Positions 48,354 to 58,272 of a stretch of 64,000 nucleotides of DNA are shown one piece after another. The translations under genes were made by a program, and so were the position numbers. How positions within the stretch are numbered: position 1 is the stretch's first letter; each line of letters starts with the position of its first letter. The stretch lies in the NCBI GenBank assembly GCA_003724185.1, contig RHGM01000003.1, positions 434,001-498,000 on the forward strand, written 5' to 3'. This stretch comes from Porphyrobacter sp. IPPAS B-1204 (GTDB lineage Bacteria; Pseudomonadota; Alphaproteobacteria; Sphingomonadales; Sphingomonadaceae). The notes beneath the pieces are model-generated. The model did no database searches. It worked only from the letters and a program-made list of their open reading frames with translations, and was not told the origin of the DNA.

Positions 48354-49889
48354 ATGACAAGCGTGAAGCACGCCGAAGCCCTTGCCCGGATGGCGCAGTT
48401 TCCGCTCGGCGATCCGCGCGCCGCGCTTGGCGCCGGGGTCGCGCTGCTCAATGCCGACTACCCCGAACTGCTGCTGCCGCACGCCACCGAATGTGCCGCG
48501 CGGCATCCCGGCAGCGCGCAGGCCCAGCAATTGCTCGGCCTGGCTGCGCGTGCCTGCGGGGAAAGCCCCACCGCGTACAACGCCTTCCGCACAGCCGCCG
48601 CACTGGCGCCGCGCGATTCGCTGATCGCCCATTCCCACGCAAGGACAGCGCTGGAGGCAGGCCTGCCCGCCGCTGCCCTGTTCGCCGCCGCAGGCCCTCT
48701 CGCGCCGCAGGACGGAACGATCCTGACAGGGCACGCCGCCGCACTGCTGGCAGAGGGCCGCGCAGATGAAGGCATTGCGCTGCTCACCGGCATCCTTGCC
48801 GCCAATCCCCTATGGCTGGATGGACACCGCAGCCTTGCCGCGCTCCGCGGGCAGATGGGCATGGACCCGCTCGCCAGCCTCACCGATGCGCTGACCCGAA
48901 CGCCGCAATCGCCCGATTTGCACCACCTTTCCATCAGCCTCGCGTTGCAGGCGCGCGATCTGGTGCGGGCAGGCGATGGCGCGGCGCGGGCGATGATAGC
49001 GCTTGGACCGCAGCGCTGGCTCAGCCTGATGGCTGCACACATAGCATCCGAACGCGGCGCGCTGGACGAAGCCGACCAGCACTTCGCCGCCGCGGGCCCG
49101 TCCGCAGACCCGGGCGAGGCGTGGATGCGTGCCCGCCACCTCATCCGCCGCGGCGAAGCGCTTCCCGCTGCGGCCTTGCTCGAACCGCTCCTCGGGCAAC
49201 CCGGAGCCCATGCCCTTTGGCCCTATCTCTCCCTTGCATGGCGCATGGCAGATGACCCCCGCGCCGACTGGCTGGAGAGCGATCCGCGCCTCGTCGGGGT
49301 GTACGACATCGGTTATTCGGAGAGCGAACTCGCCGCGCTCGCCGCCCATCTGCGCACGCTGCATCAGGCCAAGGCCCCGCCGCTCGATCAATCGGTGCGT
49401 GGTGGCACGCAAACTGACGGCAATCTGCTGCTGCGGATCGAGCCTGCCGTGCAGGATCTCAAGGCCAGACTGCTGGCAATCGTCAATCAGCACGTCGCGC
49501 AGCTCCCGCCGCCTGATCGCACCGGCCAGCTTTGGCACCCCACCCTGCTTGCCGCCCGCGCGCCGCTGCGGATTGCCGGGGCATGGTCAGTCCGGCTGGA
49601 GAACGCGGGCTTCCACACCGATCACGTCCACCCGCAGGGCTGGTTCAGCTCGGCACTTTATGTCGCCCTGCCCGAGACGCTGGGACAGGGCGAGGACGAT
49701 CACGCCGGCTGGCTCAGCCTCGGCGAGGCACGCGATCTGGTGCCGGGGCTCGCCCCGCTGCGGCTTGTGGAACCCAAGCCCGGCCGTCTCGTGCTGTTCC
49801 CATCCATCATGTGGCATGGTACGCGCCCCTTCCCGCAGGGCGAGCGGCTGACGGTCGCTTTCGATATTGCCCGCCCCCGACAGGATTGA
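48354..49889 (+). CDS. TPR-like protein with C-terminal 2OG-Fe(II) oxygenase domain
   Basis: A 511-residue protein. The N-terminal ~300 residues are Ala/Leu-rich helical pairs of TPR type (ALARMAQFPLGDPRAALGAG, SLIAHSHARTALEAGLPAAAL). The C-terminal ~110 residues match the putative 2OG-Fe(II) oxygenase family PF13759: WSVRLENAGFHTDHVHPQGW (His421, Asp423, His424, His426 are candidate ligands), FSSALYVALPE, and the distal His in FPSIMWHGTRPF with a downstream Arg. It probably hydroxylates a protein or peptide; the substrate is not known. The start at 48354 avoids beginning in the terminator hairpin. Five bases separate its stop from the sulfotransferase gene. Confidence 0.82.
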   Translation: MTSVKHAEALARMAQFPLGDPRAALGAGVALLNADYPELLLPHATECAARHPGSAQAQQLLGLAARACGESPTAYNAFRTAAALAPRDSLIAHSHARTALEAGLPAAALFAAAGPLAPQDGTILTGHAAALLAEGRADEGIALLTGILAANPLWLDGHRSLAALRGQMGMDPLASLTDALTRTPQSPDLHHLSISLALQARDLVRAGDGAARAMIALGPQRWLSLMAAHIASERGALDEADQHFAAAGPSADPGEAWMRARHLIRRGEALPAAALLEPLLGQPGAHALWPYLSLAWRMADDPRADWLESDPRLVGVYDIGYSESELAALAAHLRTLHQAKAPPLDQSVRGGTQTDGNLLLRIEPAVQDLKARLLAIVNQHVAQLPPPDRTGQLWHPTLLAARAPLRIAGAWSVRLENAGFHTDHVHPQGWFSSALYVALPETLGQGEDDHAGWLSLGEARDLVPGLAPLRLVEPKPGRLVLFPSIMWHGTRPFPQGERLTVAFDIARPRQD

Positions 49890-49894
49890 CGCGA

Positions 49895-51775
49895 ATGTAT
49901 CAGGCTACCCCGACCCAAACCCTTCCACCCGCTTTGACCGAGGCGATCCGCTTGCGTCAGGCAGGCGACGCTGCAGGCGCGCTGGCGCTGGCCGAGCGCC
50001 ATGCTGCTGCGACCGAAGCGGGCGCGCCGTTCCTTGCCATTGCCGGGCTGGCTGCGCTGGAACTGGGCGATGCGGCGCGGGCGGTGGCGCATCTCGAAGC
50101 CCTCGCCCGGCTGCGGCCTGACGATATCGAAATCCGCGCTGACCTTGCCAAGGCGCTGCTGGCGGCGGGCCGCGATGACGAGGCTCTGGCCCTGGCCCAA
50201 GGAGCGCAGCTGCCCGCCCTCGCCCGGATCGAAGCGTGGGTGCACCAGCAGCGCGGTGAACATGGCCCTGCGATGGCCGCCTATGCCCGCGTGCTTCAGG
50301 TTGAGCCGACCGATGCCGCCAGCTGGAACAATGTCGGCAATATCCACGCCGCCGCTGGCAATTTCGATTCTGCGATAAACGCGTTTGAACACGCGATCAC
50401 CTATATGCCTGACGAGCCGGGCATGTATCTCAACCTTGCCGACGTGCTGCGCCAGGCCGATCTGGGCGGCCCGCGCCTCAAGGTGGCGCGCGATGTCGCC
50501 GCAATTGCCCCGGACAACCGCGCCGTGCAGACGGAGCTGGCGATGGCGCTGGCGCATAACGAACTGCTGGACGAGGCAATCGCGGTGCTGGAAGCTGCGG
50601 TGCAACGCTGGCCCGATTTCGGCGAGTCCCACCTTGAACTTGGCCGGCTTTACGAAGCCACCAACCGCACAGAGGCACTGGCCGCGTTTCTCGCCACACT
50701 CGATCCCGCAGCCTGCCCACCCGAGGTTGCTTTCCTCCACGCATGGCTTGCCCAGCGCGAAGGCCGGTTTGAGGACGCAGCCAACCACGCCGAGGCAATC
50801 CCGGCAACGATCCACCCGATGCGCCGCGCCGCGCTGATAGGCAACATCGCTGAACGGCTGGGCGATGCGCCCGGCGCCTTTGCCGCCTTCGAGGCGATGA
50901 ATGCCGCCGCAATCGCCGACGCCCCGCCGCGCCGCGGACCGAGCTTCCGCGAAAGTATCGAAGCGGATCTGGCCCGGTGGACACCCGATTGGGCCGCTCG
51001 CTGGGCGCCGCCACTCGGCGCCGATCCGGCGCGGCGCGATCCGGTGTTTCTGGTCGGCTTCCCGCGTTCGGGCACGACGCTGCTCGATACCATGCTGATG
51101 GGCCTGCCCGATCTGTGCGTGCTGGAAGAACGCCCGGTGATGGCCGAGATTTTGCGGATGCTCGGCAATGCTGATCTGGCTGCGCTGACGCCGGAGCAGT
51201 GCGGGCAATTGCGCGATGCCTATTTCGACAGCGCCCTGCGACACGGCTGGGATGGGCAACGCTGGCTGGTCGACAAGCACCCGCTCAACATGGCGCGCGC
51301 GGTGCAAATCCACCGGATGTTCCCCAATGCGCGCTTCATCCTAGCCGAACGCCACCCGGCGGACGCAGTGCTGAGCTGCTTCATGGCCAATTTCACGCTC
51401 AATTTCGCGATGCGCAGCTTCACCGATCTCGAAGAAGCGGCCCGCACCTATGACACGGTGTTCCGCGCCTGGCATTGCGCAAGCGAGCTTTTCCCCATCG
51501 CGTCCCACGCGGTGCGCTATGAACGGCTGGTGGAAGACCCGCGCGGCGAACTGCAACCGCTGGTGACGTGGTTGGGCCTCGATTGGAACGACCGGCTGCT
51601 CGCGCATGAAGAAACCGCGCGTGATCGCGGCCGCGTGAAGACCGCCAGCTATGCGCAGATTGGCGAGAAGCTCTACACCCGGGCCAGCGGGCGCTGGCGG
51701 CGCTATGCCGATCAGCTTGCGCCGGTCATGCCGATCCTTGCCCCTTGGGCGGCCCGGATGGGATACGAGACCTGA
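49895..51775 (+). CDS. TPR-repeat sulfotransferase
   Basis: A 626-residue protein with about 360 residues of TPR repeats (AIRLRQAGDAAGALALAERHA, AASWNNVGNIHAAAGNFDSAINAFEHAI) followed by a sulfotransferase domain. The PAPS 5'-phosphosulfate loop is VFLVGFPRSGTTLLDTML at about residues 383-400; the 3'-phosphate segment is ARFILAERHPADAVLSCFM; KHPLNMARAV and VRYERLVEDPRGELQPLVTWLGLDW are typical. TPR-sulfotransferases resemble protein-tyrosine sulfotransferases, but the acceptor is unknown. Co-transcribed with the oxygenase gene; a small exported protein follows after 89 bases. Confidence 0.88.
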   Translation: MYQATPTQTLPPALTEAIRLRQAGDAAGALALAERHAAATEAGAPFLAIAGLAALELGDAARAVAHLEALARLRPDDIEIRADLAKALLAAGRDDEALALAQGAQLPALARIEAWVHQQRGEHGPAMAAYARVLQVEPTDAASWNNVGNIHAAAGNFDSAINAFEHAITYMPDEPGMYLNLADVLRQADLGGPRLKVARDVAAIAPDNRAVQTELAMALAHNELLDEAIAVLEAAVQRWPDFGESHLELGRLYEATNRTEALAAFLATLDPAACPPEVAFLHAWLAQREGRFEDAANHAEAIPATIHPMRRAALIGNIAERLGDAPGAFAAFEAMNAAAIADAPPRRGPSFRESIEADLARWTPDWAARWAPPLGADPARRDPVFLVGFPRSGTTLLDTMLMGLPDLCVLEERPVMAEILRMLGNADLAALTPEQCGQLRDAYFDSALRHGWDGQRWLVDKHPLNMARAVQIHRMFPNARFILAERHPADAVLSCFMANFTLNFAMRSFTDLEEAARTYDTVFRAWHCASELFPIASHAVRYERLVEDPRGELQPLVTWLGLDWNDRLLAHEETARDRGRVKTASYAQIGEKLYTRASGRWRRYADQLAPVMPILAPWAARMGYET

Positions 51776-51864
51776 CCCGCGCTGCCCGTTTGCCTTGGCG
51801 GGCGGGCGGCGGTAATCGTGGTCGCACAGGACAGGGCCGCCCAGCGCCCGCAAGGGAGATGACC

Positions 51865-52431
51865 ATGATGACCCGAAACCGCACTGCCGCTGCCGGTGCT
51901 GCCGCCTGCGCAGCGATTGCAGCCCTGGCCTTTGCAGCTCCGCTTGCCGCACAAGACAAGGCGGCATCTGCTGAGAACAGCTATGTTGCCGCCTTGCGCG
52001 CTTGTCAGGGCAAGACCGACCCGGCCGAACGCCTCGCCTGTTATGACACCGCTGTTGCCGCGATGGTTTCGGCCAGCAGCGAGGGCGAAGTGCGCGTTGT
52101 CGACGCCGAAGACGTGCGCCAGACGCGGCGCAAGCTGTTCGGCTTTGCCCTGCCCGATCTCGGCATCTTTGGCGGCGATAGCGACAAGGACGATCCCGAA
52201 AAGGCCGAGGAATTTACCACGCTCAACACCACCATCACCGGGGTGCGGGCAACCGGGCAGACCTTGGTGGTGACCACGGCTGAGGGCGCGCAGTGGCAGC
52301 TCGACGAGCTTCCCGCGCGACTGATGAAGCCCAAGGTCGGCCAGACGCTGGAAATCAAGAAGGGTGCTCTCAGCAGCTATTTCCTGCGCATCAACGGCCA
52401 GCGGGGCATCAAGGGCCGCCGGGTGCAATAA
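51865..52431 (+). CDS. Exported protein of unknown function with RLACYD motif
   Basis: A protein of 188 residues with the start at 51865 (190 from 51859). Signal peptide through FAAPLAAQ. The mature N-terminus SYVAALRACQGKTDPAERLACYDTAV has a C-x11-C pair with the RLxCYD pattern seen in several small periplasmic families, including one type VI-associated group; no type VI gene is present here. The C-terminal half reads as a small beta domain (LVVTTAEGAQWQLDELPARL, LEIKKGALSSYFLRINGQRGIKGRRV). The ribosome site AAGGGAG at 51852-51858 best fits 51865. Confidence 0.75.
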   Translation: MMTRNRTAAAGAAACAAIAALAFAAPLAAQDKAASAENSYVAALRACQGKTDPAERLACYDTAVAAMVSASSEGEVRVVDAEDVRQTRRKLFGFALPDLGIFGGDSDKDDPEKAEEFTTLNTTITGVRATGQTLVVTTAEGAQWQLDELPARLMKPKVGQTLEIKKGALSSYFLRINGQRGIKGRRVQ

Positions 52432-52460
52432 CCTCCGGACCGGCCGCAGGCCTTCATGCA

Positions 52461-52494
52461 AAAGGGCGCGGCCATCGCTGGCCACGCCCTTTGT
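52461..52494. terminator. Terminator between exported protein and S9 peptidase genes
   Basis: AAAGGGCG-C-GGCCA-TCGC-TGGCC-A-CGCCCTTTG. A 13-bp stem with one mismatch, A-rich on one side and T-rich on the other, located between two convergent genes. Confidence 0.7.
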
Positions 52495-52518
52495 GTGTCC
52501 GGCTTGCCGCCTTCCGCC

Positions 52519-54513
52519 TTACAGCCCGCCGGGGCCGCAGTCGTTGGCGAGGAAGTCCAGCATCTTGGTGTAGAGCTGCTGCTTGTGGCGGAACATCAGT
52601 GTGACGCTGAAGTGATCCGCGCCCTGCATGGTGACAAATTCGCCGGTCTTCCCGGCTGCCGTGAAGGCCTTCTGGTAATCCTGCAGGTGGTAATACATCA
52701 CGCGCCGGTCAACATCGCCGTGGACCATCAGCAGCGGAATGTTGACCTTCGATACCTCGTTGATCGGGTTGACCGTGGTGCCACCGCGGTGGCGGTTCCA
52801 GTCATCCAGAGCCTTGAGATCGGGCTGACGGCGGCCAAGATACTGCTTTTCGGCATCCGCCACCGCAGCCACGGCGATCGAGCACTGGTACAGCTGCTCC
52901 TCACGGCTGGTGGCCACCAGCGCGGCATAACCGCCATAGGACCAACCGAAGAACGCCACACGATCAGGATCAACGAGGCCCTGATCGATGAGGTATTTCA
53001 CCCCATCATCCTTGTCGTCCTGCATGGCGAGGCCGTGCTGCTTGTAACCGGCATCGAAGTGCTTCTGGCCCCAGCCAGTCGAGATCCGGATTTCCGGGTG
53101 GAACACCATGTAGCCCTGCGATGCGAGCATCTGGCCCATCTCGTCATAACTGACCATGCCGTTCACGGCAGGGCCGCCATTGTGCTGGACCACAAGCGGG
53201 AACGGCCCCTCGCCCTTGGGCACGGTGATGTAGCCGGGGATCATCATGCCATCGCGCGCCGGGTAGCGGATGTACTTCACATCCGCGAGGCCATCGGGAT
53301 TGACCAGCGGATTGCGGCTGCCCAGCTTGGCCAGCTTGCCATCCTTGACCAGCCAGAACGAGCCCGGATCGTGCGGCCCGTTATTGTTGACGATCATCGT
53401 CTTGCCATCGAGCGAGCGGCTCGAAATGTTCAGATTATGTGCGTGCGGGATCTGCTGCTCGAGCGCTTCGTAGAGCGCCTTTTCTTCCTCGTCGAACCAG
53501 TGGCGCTCCATCTTCGCGCCGGGATAGCGCGCGGCGACCAGCTTGCCGTTGCCGGGGATCGAGTGTTCCTGGATGCCCATCACGTCGGCATCCGGAGCCT
53601 CGAACAGCTTCTTGCCGATTTGCCCGGTGGTGAAATCGAATTCGTAGAGACCGGCCTTGTCCTCCCCGTTGGGGTTGTCAATCAGGTAGCCGATGTTGGC
53701 GTTGTTGGGATCGAACCCGGCAATCCCGTGAAAGCCCGAATAGACGCGGTAGATGTTCTTGGGATCGTTGAGATCGAGCTCCTGAAACTTGGTCCAGTCC
53801 CCATCGCCCGGCTTGCGGTAGTATGAAGTGAGCTTGCCGGCCGCGATGTCAGTCGACTGTGTGAAACGCGGATTGCCATTATCGTCCCACGTGTCGACAG
53901 CGCGGATCTTGCCGCCCGTGCGCAGAACCAGTTCGCGGGTGCCGGTCTTCAGGTTGAACTTGTAGTAAGACCGCGGGCGGATGGCAGCCAGCGGATCCAC
54001 ACCGGTCGGATCGGGCAATGCGGTGCCGGTGCTGATCAGCACTTGATCGGGTTCATTGGGCAGGGTGTTGACGATACCGAAATTGCCGTCGACGCGGTTG
54101 AACTTGTTTTCTTCGAGGCTGTAGGAATAGGCGAGGAAGTCGCGCACGTCCTCTTCCGGGCCCTTCACGGTCTTGCGCCGGACCTGCCAGGCCGAACCAA
54201 AGATGAAATCATTGCTCACCCACTGCGCGGTGATGATTTCCATCGGATCGGCATTGAGGCGACGCAGCGGTTTGCTGAGATCATCGGTCTTGTAGATCTC
54301 GAGCAGGTATTCCCCTTCCTTGCTTTCAACCTTGTGCACCAGCAGGTGCTTGCCATCGGGTGAAATCTGCACCGCGTTCACGACATTGCGCAGCGCCCAG
54401 ACATCGACCGGGACAGTGCCCTGTGCCTGCGTGGGCACGGGCGCTGCGGTGACGAGACCGAGGGCGGAAACGCCAAGCATGGCGGCGGCGAGCGGGGCTT
54501 TGAGGAGTTTCAT
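52519..54513 (-). CDS. Exported S9-family serine peptidase (prolyl oligopeptidase-like)
   Basis: A 664-residue peptidase. Signal peptide residues 1-30 (LLKAPLAAAMLGVSALGLVTAAPVPTQAQ). Residues ~40-400 form a beta-propeller-like domain (VNAVQISPDGKHLLVHKVE); the C-terminal alpha/beta hydrolase has the nucleophile Ser525 in FFGWSYGGYAAL, the Asp in LLMVHGDVDRRVMY and the His in MQGADHFSV. It should cleave short peptides in the periplasm. It lies downstream of the second TonB receptor on the same strand, but a terminator intervenes. Confidence 0.92.
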   Translation of the reverse strand: MKLLKAPLAAAMLGVSALGLVTAAPVPTQAQGTVPVDVWALRNVVNAVQISPDGKHLLVHKVESKEGEYLLEIYKTDDLSKPLRRLNADPMEIITAQWVSNDFIFGSAWQVRRKTVKGPEEDVRDFLAYSYSLEENKFNRVDGNFGIVNTLPNEPDQVLISTGTALPDPTGVDPLAAIRPRSYYKFNLKTGTRELVLRTGGKIRAVDTWDDNGNPRFTQSTDIAAGKLTSYYRKPGDGDWTKFQELDLNDPKNIYRVYSGFHGIAGFDPNNANIGYLIDNPNGEDKAGLYEFDFTTGQIGKKLFEAPDADVMGIQEHSIPGNGKLVAARYPGAKMERHWFDEEEKALYEALEQQIPHAHNLNISSRSLDGKTMIVNNNGPHDPGSFWLVKDGKLAKLGSRNPLVNPDGLADVKYIRYPARDGMMIPGYITVPKGEGPFPLVVQHNGGPAVNGMVSYDEMGQMLASQGYMVFHPEIRISTGWGQKHFDAGYKQHGLAMQDDKDDGVKYLIDQGLVDPDRVAFFGWSYGGYAALVATSREEQLYQCSIAVAAVADAEKQYLGRRQPDLKALDDWNRHRGGTTVNPINEVSKVNIPLLMVHGDVDRRVMYYHLQDYQKAFTAAGKTGEFVTMQGADHFSVTLMFRHKQQLYTKMLDFLANDCGPGGL

Positions 54514-54575
54514 GATCCGGGCTTTCCGTCAGGACACAAGATGGGGGAGAAAGATAACACAAGGCATTCAGGCTG

Positions 54576-54619
54576 AAACGAAAAATGCGGCCTCTCGGCA
54601 TTTGCCGGGAGGCCGCATT
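54576..54619 (-). terminator. Rho-independent terminator of the second TonB receptor
   Basis: Minus-strand reading gives AATGCGGCCTC (54609-54619) paired with GAGGCCGCATT (54584-54594), an inner CGGCA/TGCCG stem, and then TTTTTCGTTT. It starts 26 bases after the receptor stop. Confidence 0.9.
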
Positions 54620-54644
54620 GTTTCAGTCAATCAGACCATTTCGA

Positions 54645-57600
54645 TCAGAAGCGATACAGCAACTGAGCGAAGAATTCACGGCCATCGAGGTTGTAACCAC
54701 CACCCAGCGGGGTGTTGCCGATCGACAGCACTTCCGAGCTGTCGACCCGCGGCGGGGCGGTGTTGAACAGGTTGGTGATCCCCGCGATGATGCGGAAATC
54801 GCCGTTGTCCCAGCGGACCGATGCGGTGTGTTCGAACCACTCGTCGGCAAAGCCGACGTTACGGCAGAACACGCCATCACCCTGCAAGATTCCATTCAGC
54901 TGGCCAGCATTGGGCGTGCCAGCCGGGTTGCGCGAACCACTGCCAAGGCAGGTGTTGGCGATAAAGCCGGTCGCGGTGCCGTCAGGACCGAAGCCAAAAG
55001 CATCCGAGAAAGGATCGACGCCCGCCGGATCCTGCGACACTGGGCCGATGTAACGGGTCTGCCAAGTGAACAGGAAGTCGCTGTATCGCACGTTGAAGGT
55101 CGCACGGCCGATCCAGCTCGGGAAGAAGAAGCGACCGGCAAAGTCGTCCGTGAAGCGATTGCCGGCAGCGTCTCGCGTGGTGGTCGACCGTTCGATCAGG
55201 TGGTTGGCCGTCAGGTTCAACGTCAGGTCCAATTCTTCCTGACCGATCATCACCGGGTAGCTGAAGGTCGTGTTGATATCGATCCCGCGAACCGCTTCCT
55301 CATCAAGGTTGATGAAGGCGGCCCGGACTTGGCTGACAAGGAAACGCGCCGAGGCCTGATCGCTGGCAGTGATTCGATCGCAGAACGGACTGCGGCCACC
55401 GTCGAGACGGGTAAAGCAGTCATCAACAATGAAGCCACCGCCCGCTTCAACGATCGAGTCCTTCAACTTGATATCGAAGTAGTTGAAGTTGAAGGCGAAT
55501 TCGAACCCGCTGGCCCAATCTTCCTCGAAGGCGAAGCCGGTCGTGATCGAACGCGAGGTTTCCGGGTCGATGTCGAGCGAGCCACCGCTGAACACCTGCA
55601 CACTGCTAGCCTGCACAGAGTTGCCAAGCAGCGGATCGGTCCCGACCCGAGTTGGGTCGCGTCCTTCGCGGCGACAGTTGGCAAGGATCTGCGGGTCACG
55701 CAGATCGTCTGCGGCACTGTAACCGTTGGCGCTGAAGGCTGCCGTCGGAACAGCGCAGGGATCGAAGATGTTGCCAAAACCCGACTGGCTAAGCAGGAAG
55801 TTTTCGCGAAGGTTCGGCGCACGGAACGACGTGCCGTAGCTGAACTTGAACAGCAGCGGAGACACCGGACGCCAGCCCATTCCCAGCGAGAAGGTGCCGT
55901 TGGTGCCGTAGAACTGTTCGTCGGTGATACGACCTGCGGCCTTGACCGTCAGTTCTTCAACCATCGGCTTGCCAGCCTGAAGCGGAAGGTCGATTTCGCC
56001 ATAGAGTTCGCGGATCCACTTGGATCCGACTGCACCGCCGTCAGCGAAGAAGCCCCAGAACAGACCGTTCGAAGCCACGAAGTTGGGCTGCGAGTCGATC
56101 GAGTCTTCGCGCCATTCACCGCCGAGCACCACGCCGACCGGGCCAGCCGGAAGCTCGAACAGGTCACCGGTGATGTAGCCCGACAGGATCTTCTGCTCGT
56201 ACACAGTGTTGAACGTGCGCTCACCGAACAGGTAATCACGCTCAGCCTGAGTGGCAAAATCACCGATGGCGGTGCCGGCTTCACCCGGGGTCCCGTAGAG
56301 CGACGGGGCAAACAGGTTCACCGGAACGCAACCCGCCAGCAGATCGGGGGCAGCGAAGGTCGGGTTGCGCAGACCAGCGGAGTTACACGGCGTGCCGGCG
56401 GCAACACCGGTGGTTGCAAGCAGCATCGGGCTGACTTCGAGGCTGATGTAGTCGTCGGCGATACCGTCACCATCGTTGTCGAAGGTGTTCCGCGGGTTGC
56501 CGGTCGGATTGAAGTCCGCTGTCGGGTCGATACCGAGCGCGAGCGCGAGCTTGTCTTCACGGATACCGCGACGGATGGTCTTGCCGATCGAGCGCGAGTA
56601 GACACCGGACACATCGAAGGTCCAGCTGGAACCGATGAAGGGCAGGTCACCGCGAACGCCGAGCACGCCGCGGTACTGCTCCTGCTCGACTTCGACGTTG
56701 TTACGATCGCCGCGTACGAACGGGATCGGACGCACGGGGAGCGAGGCCACCGAAGGAAGCACACCGGCACGACCGGCGTTGGGCTGCCCCGGAAGGATCT
56801 GCTGGAAGTTGTTGTCGATCGCGCGGCAATCCACCCCACCAGCTGCTTGGTTACAGGGGTTGAAGGGGTTGCCAGCCGGAACCCACGGGAAGAACTGCGG
56901 AGTACGACCATTCGGCGTGGTCGTCTCGAAACGGCTGTAGCCCGCCTCGAAATAGGGCGTGATGTTGGCCGCACCCGGCAACGTGTACTCACCATACGTG
57001 AAAACGTTGTACGAATCCTGCTGCGGGATAAAAGTCTGCGTCGGGTCAATCTGACCATAGTCGACCAAGAACACGTCATTTACGCCGTCGCCATTGGCGT
57101 CGATCGGCACGTTGAACGCATTGAAATTGTCCGAGAAACCAGGGACACCAGTGTTACCGGTAATTGCTTGACCGTTGCGGGTCCGGCCATAGGAACGCGG
57201 ATCAAAGAACACGTCACCAAGACGCGTCCCAGGAGCACCCGAAAGCTGGACGCGACCACCGACATTCTGCGGCTTGCACTCCTGGATCGGCAGGCCAATG
57301 GTCCCATTGCTGCGGTTACGTACGTTGGCGTTCGACTGAACATCCTGCGTGAGGATGTTGCCATTCTGGTCAATTTCGATGTGACGGTCACAGCCCGCAA
57401 GGAACGGACGGCTCTCAAGCCTAATCTCATCCACCCGGCGCCATTCGGCGCCGATACCGAATACGGCGCGGTCAGTGTTGAAACCCCAAGCAGCACTGAC
57501 AGTGAAGTCATTGCCGTCACCATATTCGTTGAGGTTCCCGTTGAGCTGCACTTCCAGACCATCAAAGTCCTTGCGCAGGATCACGTTGACCACGCCCGCA

Positions 57601-58154
57601 ACCGCATCCGAACCATAGACCGACGAAGCGCCGTCGAGCAGGAAGTCATAGCGATCGACCAGCGAGCTCGGGATCAGGTTCAGCGACGGGTTCGACGGCG
57701 CACCCTCCACGCCCGCGGGCGAGATGCGGCGGCCGTTGACCAGCAGCAGGTTACGGTCGGCACCAAGGCCGCGCAGGTTCAGCGTCTGCGAACCCGGGCC
57801 GTTGTCGAGCACGAAGCCCTGGAAGGTCGCGTCGATCTGCTGACCGGCGGCGGCTTCCGAACGCTGCAGGATCTGGGCCGGGTCAAACGCGCCGACTGCC
57901 TGCTGGTTTTCGGTGGTGAGCACCTGAAGCGGCGAAATCGACGAGTAGGTGTCGCGCACGATACGCGAACCGGTCACCGTGATGTTGCCTTCGGTGGTAC
58001 GGCCCTTGGCGTCGGTACCAACGCTAACCTGCTCTTCTTCCTCTTCCTGAGGCTCTTCGGCGTCCTGTGCATAGACAGGACCAGCCATCACGAACGCGAT
58101 TGCCGAAGCGGAGAAGGCCAGCGCCTTGATCGAATTGCTGTGAAATTTCTTCAT
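54645..58154 (-). CDS. TonB-dependent outer-membrane receptor
   Basis: A 1169-residue receptor of the same general class as the one at 45148. Signal peptide residues 1-29 (FHSNSIKALAFSASAIAFVMAGPVYAQ), then an acidic stretch (DAEEPQEEEEEQ), the plug (GNITVTGSRIVRDTYSSISP, NLRGLGADRNLLLVNGRRISPAG, LLDGASSVYGSDAVAGVVNVIL) and a barrel with FSYGTSFRAPNLRENF ending FFAQLLYRF. VDYGQIDPTQTFIPQQDSYN lies in a long loop. The start MKKFHSN at 58154 is chosen because the upstream open extension has no signal peptide. Ligand unknown; peptides are possible given the neighbouring peptidase. Confidence 0.95.
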   Translation of the reverse strand: MKKFHSNSIKALAFSASAIAFVMAGPVYAQDAEEPQEEEEEQVSVGTDAKGRTTEGNITVTGSRIVRDTYSSISPLQVLTTENQQAVGAFDPAQILQRSEAAAGQQIDATFQGFVLDNGPGSQTLNLRGLGADRNLLLVNGRRISPAGVEGAPSNPSLNLIPSSLVDRYDFLLDGASSVYGSDAVAGVVNVILRKDFDGLEVQLNGNLNEYGDGNDFTVSAAWGFNTDRAVFGIGAEWRRVDEIRLESRPFLAGCDRHIEIDQNGNILTQDVQSNANVRNRSNGTIGLPIQECKPQNVGGRVQLSGAPGTRLGDVFFDPRSYGRTRNGQAITGNTGVPGFSDNFNAFNVPIDANGDGVNDVFLVDYGQIDPTQTFIPQQDSYNVFTYGEYTLPGAANITPYFEAGYSRFETTTPNGRTPQFFPWVPAGNPFNPCNQAAGGVDCRAIDNNFQQILPGQPNAGRAGVLPSVASLPVRPIPFVRGDRNNVEVEQEQYRGVLGVRGDLPFIGSSWTFDVSGVYSRSIGKTIRRGIREDKLALALGIDPTADFNPTGNPRNTFDNDGDGIADDYISLEVSPMLLATTGVAAGTPCNSAGLRNPTFAAPDLLAGCVPVNLFAPSLYGTPGEAGTAIGDFATQAERDYLFGERTFNTVYEQKILSGYITGDLFELPAGPVGVVLGGEWREDSIDSQPNFVASNGLFWGFFADGGAVGSKWIRELYGEIDLPLQAGKPMVEELTVKAAGRITDEQFYGTNGTFSLGMGWRPVSPLLFKFSYGTSFRAPNLRENFLLSQSGFGNIFDPCAVPTAAFSANGYSAADDLRDPQILANCRREGRDPTRVGTDPLLGNSVQASSVQVFSGGSLDIDPETSRSITTGFAFEEDWASGFEFAFNFNYFDIKLKDSIVEAGGGFIVDDCFTRLDGGRSPFCDRITASDQASARFLVSQVRAAFINLDEEAVRGIDINTTFSYPVMIGQEELDLTLNLTANHLIERSTTTRDAAGNRFTDDFAGRFFFPSWIGRATFNVRYSDFLFTWQTRYIGPVSQDPAGVDPFSDAFGFGPDGTATGFIANTCLGSGSRNPAGTPNAGQLNGILQGDGVFCRNVGFADEWFEHTASVRWDNGDFRIIAGITNLFNTAPPRVDSSEVLSIGNTPLGGGYNLDGREFFAQLLYRF

Positions 58155-58272
58155 GGTCACTCCAGTTGCCCGAACCGGAGACGTCACGACAACCTCACGC
58201 CCGCCACATAAATGCCCCATGTGGACGGCGTACGCTTCAAAGGTTGCCCAAGTCAGTCCCCGCAGTGACCGT

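Noticed and set aside
51865..52431. Type VI secretion accessory protein
   Set aside because: The RLACYD pattern alone is suggestive, but no type VI component is nearby and the rest of the sequence does not match a family I can name.
54585..58211. A 1208-codon plus-strand frame opposite the second TonB receptor
   Set aside because: It mirrors the receptor codon for codon, has no ribosome site, signal or domain, and the minus-strand frame has clear plug and barrel motifs. Long antisense frames are expected at this GC content.
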